Shown here in pieces: positions 6,771 to 9,588 of a DNA stretch of 9,588 nt. The stretch spans positions 1 to 9,588 of the forward strand of contig JAUVBC010000064.1 in assembly GCA_030591405.1 (NCBI GenBank). The letters run 5' to 3'. The stretch comes from Candidatus Zixiibacteriota bacterium (GTDB lineage: Bacteria > Zixibacteria > MSB-5A5 > GN15 > PGXB01). The position numbers and the translations under genes were made by a program. Position 1 is the first letter of the stretch. Every line of letters starts with the position of its first letter. The notes under the pieces are model-generated. The model did not search any database, was not told the origin of the DNA, and was given only the letters and a program-made list of their open reading frames with translations.

Positions 6771-7491
6771 TGCTATGTATGGTGGATATGGTGCGTATGA
6801 GTTAAAATCGCAATATCGCCGCAATATGTTGACCGGAACCTTGATGTCGGCCGGACTGGTGGTTGTTATTGTCTTAAGTATTTGGCTTTATAAGGTTATA
6901 ACTGCGGTTGAAACAGTATATATGCAGCCAACTGTGATTAAAACAATTGCCGATCTGGGACCTCCTCCAACAGTTTCCAAGGCCAAACCACGGGTTGAAA
7001 TTGCGGCTCCAAATGTCGCCAAGCCAAGGGTTGGTATTCCAAAACCGGTGAAGGACGACGAAGTTATTGATGATGATATTATGATTGCTTCGCGTGATGA
7101 TCTGGCCGAGATTGTTGCACCTGACATCAATGAAAATATGATGGATGCCGGAGCCGATATTATTGTTGATATTGAAGATTATATGCCGGGTTCTGATGAA
7201 TTTGTCCCGGTTGAAATTCCGGCCGAAATGATTTATGAGAGTCCTCCTGAATATCCTCGTTTGGCCCAAACAGCCGGTATGGAGGCTGTTGTCTGGGTAA
7301 AGGCGCTGGTTGATAAAAACGGCAACGTTCGCGATGCCATGGTATTGAAGTCATCCGGTTCAAAAGCCGGCTTTGATGAAGCGGCTGTTAAGGCTGCTTT
7401 CAAATGCCGCTTTAAACCGGCTATCCAGAACGGCCGTCCGGTGGCTGTCTGGGTCTCATACCAGGTTGAGTTTGTACAGATTGAAGGCTAA
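6754..7491 (+). CDS. tonB: Energy transducer TonB, first copy (TonB1)
   Basis: The 245-residue protein carries energy from ExbB-ExbD to outer-membrane transporters. Its cytoplasmic start has YGAYELKSQYRRNMLTGT (11-28), followed by a transmembrane helix at about 27-50. A periplasmic linker with PPP and several KPR/KPV pairs (70-100) is shorter and less proline-rich than in E. coli TonB. An acidic motif (DDEVIDDDIMIAS, 101-113) follows. The TonB C-terminal domain spans 157-242 with all landmarks: YPRLAQTAGMEAVVWVKALV, DKNGNVRDAMVLKSSG, FDEAAVKAAFKCRFKPA, NGRPVAVWVSYQVEF. Start chosen from the SD at 6741-6748. It is the last gene of the close-packed operon and is probably the cognate partner of the ExbB/ExbD motor. 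Confidence 0.93.
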   Translation: MAKPINAMYGGYGAYELKSQYRRNMLTGTLMSAGLVVVIVLSIWLYKVITAVETVYMQPTVIKTIADLGPPPTVSKAKPRVEIAAPNVAKPRVGIPKPVKDDEVIDDDIMIASRDDLAEIVAPDINENMMDAGADIIVDIEDYMPGSDEFVPVEIPAEMIYESPPEYPRLAQTAGMEAVVWVKALVDKNGNVRDAMVLKSSGSKAGFDEAAVKAAFKCRFKPAIQNGRPVAVWVSYQVEFVQIEG

Positions 7492-7674
7492 TAAGCCGTT
7501 TGTAGTTTAATTTTTACGGCACTATCTTTTCGATAAGATAGTGCCGTAGATAACCCCCACTTCTCACATCGCCAAATATTAAAAGCGCTATCTTAGGGAT
7601 AACTAAATCCCTCTACCACTTCTGTTATTATCCGCTCACGCCGCCCACAAATTTTTTGAGGGGAGGTGAGTTAA
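7492..7674. other. Structured spacer between the two TonB genes
   Basis: This 183-bp gap contains a perfect 14-bp stem-loop (7515-7548), a weaker hairpin (AGGGAT 7595-7600 with ATCCCT 7607-7612) and a segment (7585-7594) that could pair with the right arm of the first hairpin. It ends with the strong SD of TonB2 (GGAGGTGA, 7662-7669). I see no convincing promoter pair; TTATTA at 7625-7630 is a weak -10 candidate without a good -35. Confidence 0.6.
7515..7548 (+). promoter_or_regulatory. Perfect 14-bp stem-loop without U-tract
   Basis: Left arm TACGGCACTATCTT (7515-7528), loop TTCGAT, right arm AAGATAGTGCCGTA (7535-7548). It starts 24 nt after the TonB1 stop. It is followed by GATAACCCCC rather than T residues, so it is not a canonical intrinsic terminator on the + strand. 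On the other strand the trailing bases are A residues, so it is not one there either. It may act as an mRNA 3'-end stabiliser, a processing site, or a partial terminator that lowers TonB2 expression. Confidence 0.6.
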
Positions 7675-8433
7675 ATGAAAAGATCAAAGGATGTATTAAG
7701 ACCAAGATATGGTGCCTTTGAACTGAAGGCAAAATATCGTCGGAATATGCTTCTGGGGACGATGCTTTCGACGTTTCTGGCATTAGCCACGACAGCATTT
7801 GCGTTTCTTTTTACGCAATCAGATTATGTCAAGGTAGAAACTGGCCCCAGGGTTAATCCAGGCGATGGAAGAACGGAATGGGAAATTCCGCCTACGATAA
7901 TACCGCAAGGACCAAAAGGAGGAGGGAATAGCAGACCCCTATTGCCGATAGATCGCAGAGGTCCGATTGTTATGGTGGAAGATGATGAAGCTATTGATGA
8001 TGAAATCAAAGTATCTTCATTATTTGACCCATATATTACCGGTCTAGCTGGCGATGATACCAGCAGCATTGGAAGCTATATCATTAATCCTTACTATGGA
8101 AATGGCGGTGGTGGCCCTGAATATCCGGCGCCGGATTCATTTGTTGTTTACGAATTGATGCCGGAGATGATCTATGAGCATCAACCCGCTTATCCGCGAA
8201 TAGCGCAAACGGCCGGTCTTGAGGGTGTCGTTTGGATCAAGGCGCTGGTTGATATCGACGGTTCGGTTCGCAACGCTATGGTTTATGTTTCATCCAAATC
8301 AAAAGCCGGTTTTGACGACGCAGCTTTGAAGGCCGCTTATAAATGCAAATATAAACCGGGGATCCAGAATGGCCGTCCGGTACCGGTCTGGGTATCGTAT
8401 AAGGTTGATTTTGTTTTAGAGGGGAGTTGGTAA
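7675..8433 (+). CDS. tonB: Energy transducer TonB, second copy (TonB2)
   Basis: The 252-residue protein starts at an ATG with GGAGG (7662-7666) 8 nt upstream. The cytoplasmic motif YGAFELKAKYRRNMLLGT (12-29) matches that of TonB1. The transmembrane helix is at about 25-47. The linker (55-100) is rich in proline and glycine (IPPTIIPQGPKGGG), then the acidic motif EDDEAIDDEIKVSS (102-115), then a glycine run (GGGG, 144-147). The TonB C-terminal domain at 163-247 has EMIYEHQPAYPRIAQTAGLE, DIDGSVRNAMV, FDDAALKAAYKCKYKPG and NGRPVPVWVSYKVDFV. By eye about 61 of 85 residues in this domain match TonB1, while the linkers share little beyond the acidic motif. This points to tandem duplication followed by linker divergence. 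It may serve different outer-membrane transporters with the same motor. Confidence 0.92.
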   Translation: MKRSKDVLRPRYGAFELKAKYRRNMLLGTMLSTFLALATTAFAFLFTQSDYVKVETGPRVNPGDGRTEWEIPPTIIPQGPKGGGNSRPLLPIDRRGPIVMVEDDEAIDDEIKVSSLFDPYITGLAGDDTSSIGSYIINPYYGNGGGGPEYPAPDSFVVYELMPEMIYEHQPAYPRIAQTAGLEGVVWIKALVDIDGSVRNAMVYVSSKSKAGFDDAALKAAYKCKYKPGIQNGRPVPVWVSYKVDFVLEGSW

Positions 8434-8479
8434 GGTTTTGATTATTAACTTACTGTCCAATATGGCAAGGAGGTTTTAA

Positions 8480-9148
8480 ATGTACAACTTTAGTTTAGAA
8501 GCCGTGATGCCTTTCACCGCCGCCGTCTCAGGTTATGATCGTTTGCTGAACGCTCTGGTTGGAATAATTATTATTCCTCTGCTTTTGCTGGTAGGGTTCT
8601 CTGCGATCAAGTCTGATTTTGAAAAAATAAGACCGACAAATTCAGATGGTCCCGGTTATGTTTCGTTATCGAAGAATCTGTCTGTTTGTACTATGGGTCA
8701 AAATATTGGTTCATCACAATCGAGTGATTTTATTGCTGAGAATATTATTGGCAAAGGGATGATGATTTTTCCTTTTAGCCCCAATGATAATATGATGTAT
8801 GGCTCGTTGGATAAAGAATGTAATAAAATCAATAGTGCCGTTTTTGATTCAACTGTCTATTTATCATCTGATCTGGTTGATAAAGCTCCGGAGTTGATCT
8901 GGATGGTTTATCCCGATCTGCCAAAAACTAATCGGACGGATGTATCGTCGGTGCAAGTGACTTTGAGAATACTGGTTGACTATTCCGGCAAACCGCTTGA
9001 AGTGACCATTGCCAATGAAGATGCAATGAGCCATAGTACAAAACAGATAGTGCTGGAGTCGGCGAAAACATCATTGTTTAAACCGGCGCAGAAGAACAAT
9101 CGGTCGGTTAACTGCTGGGTGCAGGTTTCGTTGAAGTTGAAAGTGTAA
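8480..9148 (+). CDS. Diverged TonB-like protein, third copy
   Basis: The 222-residue protein starts at an ATG with AAGGAGG (8467-8473) 6 nt upstream and lies 46 nt after TonB2. One transmembrane helix at about 21-43 follows a short N-terminal segment that lacks the YGA(Y/F)ELK...YRRN motif. The periplasmic region 50-135 is polar, not proline-rich, and has cysteines at 70 and 114. Residues about 138-221 fit a degenerate TonB_C domain: VDYSGKPLEVTIANED, then the helix KQIVLESAKTS, then LFKPAQKNNRSVNCWVQVSLKLK, which parallels FKPA/G..NGRPV..WVSY in TonB1 and TonB2. The YPR(L/I)AQTAG motif is reduced to YPDLPKTN. It keeps the architecture of an energy transducer but may have lost or changed its partner at the outer membrane. 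I leave out a gene symbol because function is uncertain. Confidence 0.8.
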   Translation: MYNFSLEAVMPFTAAVSGYDRLLNALVGIIIIPLLLLVGFSAIKSDFEKIRPTNSDGPGYVSLSKNLSVCTMGQNIGSSQSSDFIAENIIGKGMMIFPFSPNDNMMYGSLDKECNKINSAVFDSTVYLSSDLVDKAPELIWMVYPDLPKTNRTDVSSVQVTLRILVDYSGKPLEVTIANEDAMSHSTKQIVLESAKTSLFKPAQKNNRSVNCWVQVSLKLKV

Positions 9149-9181
9149 TATATTTTGGTTTGTCTATTTAGCATGTAGGAT

Positions 9182-9202
9182 GCGGCCGAGCCTCGCGGCC
9201 GC
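9182..9202. repeat. GC-rich inverted repeat
   Basis: GCGGCC (9182-9187) and GGCCGC (9197-9202) flank GAGCCTCGC, within which GAG and CTC can also pair, leaving small bulges. It is a sharp GC-rich island in AT-rich DNA, 33 nt after the last gene. No T-tract follows, so it is not a canonical terminator. Confidence 0.45.
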
Positions 9203-9330
9203 GTGTGCGTAAAGATTTTCAAATTGTAAAAAATCCCCCTTAAGTTGTGCTGCTTCATGCTTGTACAATCGAAATAGTTTTCCTCCTTCGAAGGACAAGT
9301 GTTTCGTCATATTTTTTATTTTCACGTAAG

Positions 9331-9352
9331 TCGAAATCCCGCAGGGTTTCGA
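9331..9352. repeat. Hairpin TCGAAA-CCC / GGG-TTTCGA
   Basis: TCGAAATCCC (9331-9340) pairs with GGGTTTCGA (9344-9352), with one bulged T and the loop GCA. It is followed by ACAATTTTA, too weak a T-tract for a clear terminator. It is probably part of the structured intergenic repeat. Confidence 0.45.
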
Positions 9353-9496
9353 CAATTTTACTACAAAACTTTGTACCGAGGGTCTTTTTTGACCTTAAAA
9401 ATTGTCTATAATCTTTTCCCTTTCTATAAGTTACAGCAAAATGGGTTTGCTTTTCCGTTTTTGTATTTTTGCCGCAAAACCTCCATGGAATGTGCG

Positions 9497-9533
9497 CGGC
9501 AGACGTCCCCGTTCCCCGTCTGCCGTGTTTTTT
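9497..9533 (+). terminator. Rho-independent terminator-like hairpin
   Basis: CGGCAGACG (9497-9505), an 11-nt loop (9506-9516) and CGTCTGCCG (9517-9525) form a perfect 9-bp GC-rich stem. One G-T wobble and a C-G pair extend it (9495-9496 with 9526-9527). TTTTTT follows at 9528-9533. Orientation fits transcripts on the + strand, but it lies about 350 nt after the last stop codon. It shares CAGACG/CGTCTG sequence with the palindromes just downstream, so it may be part of a repeat element that also terminates. Confidence 0.5.
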
Positions 9534-9559
9534 GTCTGCAGACGAGGACGTCTGCAGAC
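9534..9559. repeat. Two copies of the palindrome GTCTGCAGAC
   Basis: Perfect 10-bp palindromes at 9534-9543 and 9550-9559 are separated by GAGGAC. Because each is self-complementary, the pair can also form one larger hairpin. The CGTCTG/CAGACG core matches the arms of the hairpin just upstream (9497-9525). Confidence 0.55.
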
Positions 9560-9588
9560 CACAATTACCCGCTCGGCGCATTAGAAAA

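Larger units (their letters stand above)
9149..9588. other. Gene-free tail rich in palindromes and hairpins
   Basis: I support no gene in these 440 bp. Minus-strand open frames cross it (9255-9581 and 9164-9355) but overlap each other and run through the inverted repeats. The tail holds a GC-rich inverted repeat (9182-9202), a 12-bp palindrome TCCTTCGAAGGA (9284-9295), an interrupted hairpin (9331-9352), a terminator-like hairpin (9497-9533) and two copies of the palindrome GTCTGCAGAC (9534-9543, 9550-9559). The density of structure and mixed base composition suggest intergenic repeat elements. Confidence 0.55.

Noticed and set aside
6874..7269. 131-codon minus-strand frame under TonB1
   Set aside because: Shadow of the well-supported TonB gene; asparagine- and isoleucine-rich composition typical of antisense translation.
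7515..7548. Canonical intrinsic terminator after TonB1
   Set aside because: The stem is perfect, but no T-tract follows on either strand, so I call it a stem-loop of unknown role.
9164..9355. 63-codon minus-strand frame containing MTKHLSFEGG
   Set aside because: It looks protein-like in parts, but it has no clear SD, overlaps the other frame and spans the GC-rich inverted repeat and the 12-bp palindrome. I cannot support it as a gene.
9255..9581. 108-codon minus-strand open frame in the tail
   Set aside because: It has no SD, crosses the terminator-like hairpin and both palindromes, and overlaps a second open frame (9164-9355) on the same strand. The composition is that of repeat DNA rather than a coding sequence.
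9149..9588. CRISPR array
   Set aside because: Palindromes are unevenly spaced and there are no repeat-spacer units of regular length.

Overview
The window suggests a diderm (Gram-negative-type) bacterium, because almost all of it encodes a Ton energy-transduction system, which only makes sense with an outer membrane. It is AT-rich (about 40% GC by eye) with strong GGAGG-type ribosome binding sites. The style of the Ton cluster fits an environmental lineage of the Fibrobacteres-Chlorobi-Bacteroidetes group or a neighbouring candidate phylum such as Zixibacteria: it has a TPR protein, an accessory membrane protein, a four-helix ExbB, two ExbDs, and TonBs with a YGA(Y/F)ELK...YRRN cytoplasmic tail. 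The assignment is an inference; no marker gene is present. All genes are on the + strand.

Layout. (1) 103-1230 is a stand-alone exported protein built of three degenerate TonB C-terminal-like repeats, with a plausible promoter at 14-43. (2) 1231-1512 is a 282-bp AT-rich gap with a perfect small hairpin and a possible 22-codon micro-ORF behind a strong SD. (3) 1513-7491 reads as one operon: a small two-helix membrane protein, a long exported TPR protein, an unrecognised four-helix membrane protein, ExbB, ExbD1, ExbD2 and TonB1. Intergenic gaps are 3-45 nt, and ExbD2 and TonB1 overlap by 17 nt. (4) 7492-7674 is a 183-bp spacer with a perfect 14-bp stem-loop that lacks a U-tract and can alternatively pair with a downstream segment. 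(5) 7675-8433 and 8480-9148 are a second TonB, closely related to the first, and a third, strongly diverged TonB-like protein. (6) 9149-9588 is a 440-bp gene-free tail packed with palindromes and hairpins, including a terminator-like hairpin. It looks like intergenic repeat DNA.

How it works together. ExbB and the two ExbDs should form the inner-membrane proton-driven motor. TonB1 and TonB2 should carry its energy across the periplasm to TonB-dependent outer-membrane transporters, none of which are in the window. The TPR protein, the four-helix protein and the small membrane protein are in the operon and are therefore candidate accessory subunits; no function is established for them here. The unusual feature is the number of TonB_C-like domains: six in four proteins, grading from canonical (TonB1, TonB2) to diverged (third TonB) to degenerate (the three repeats in the first gene).
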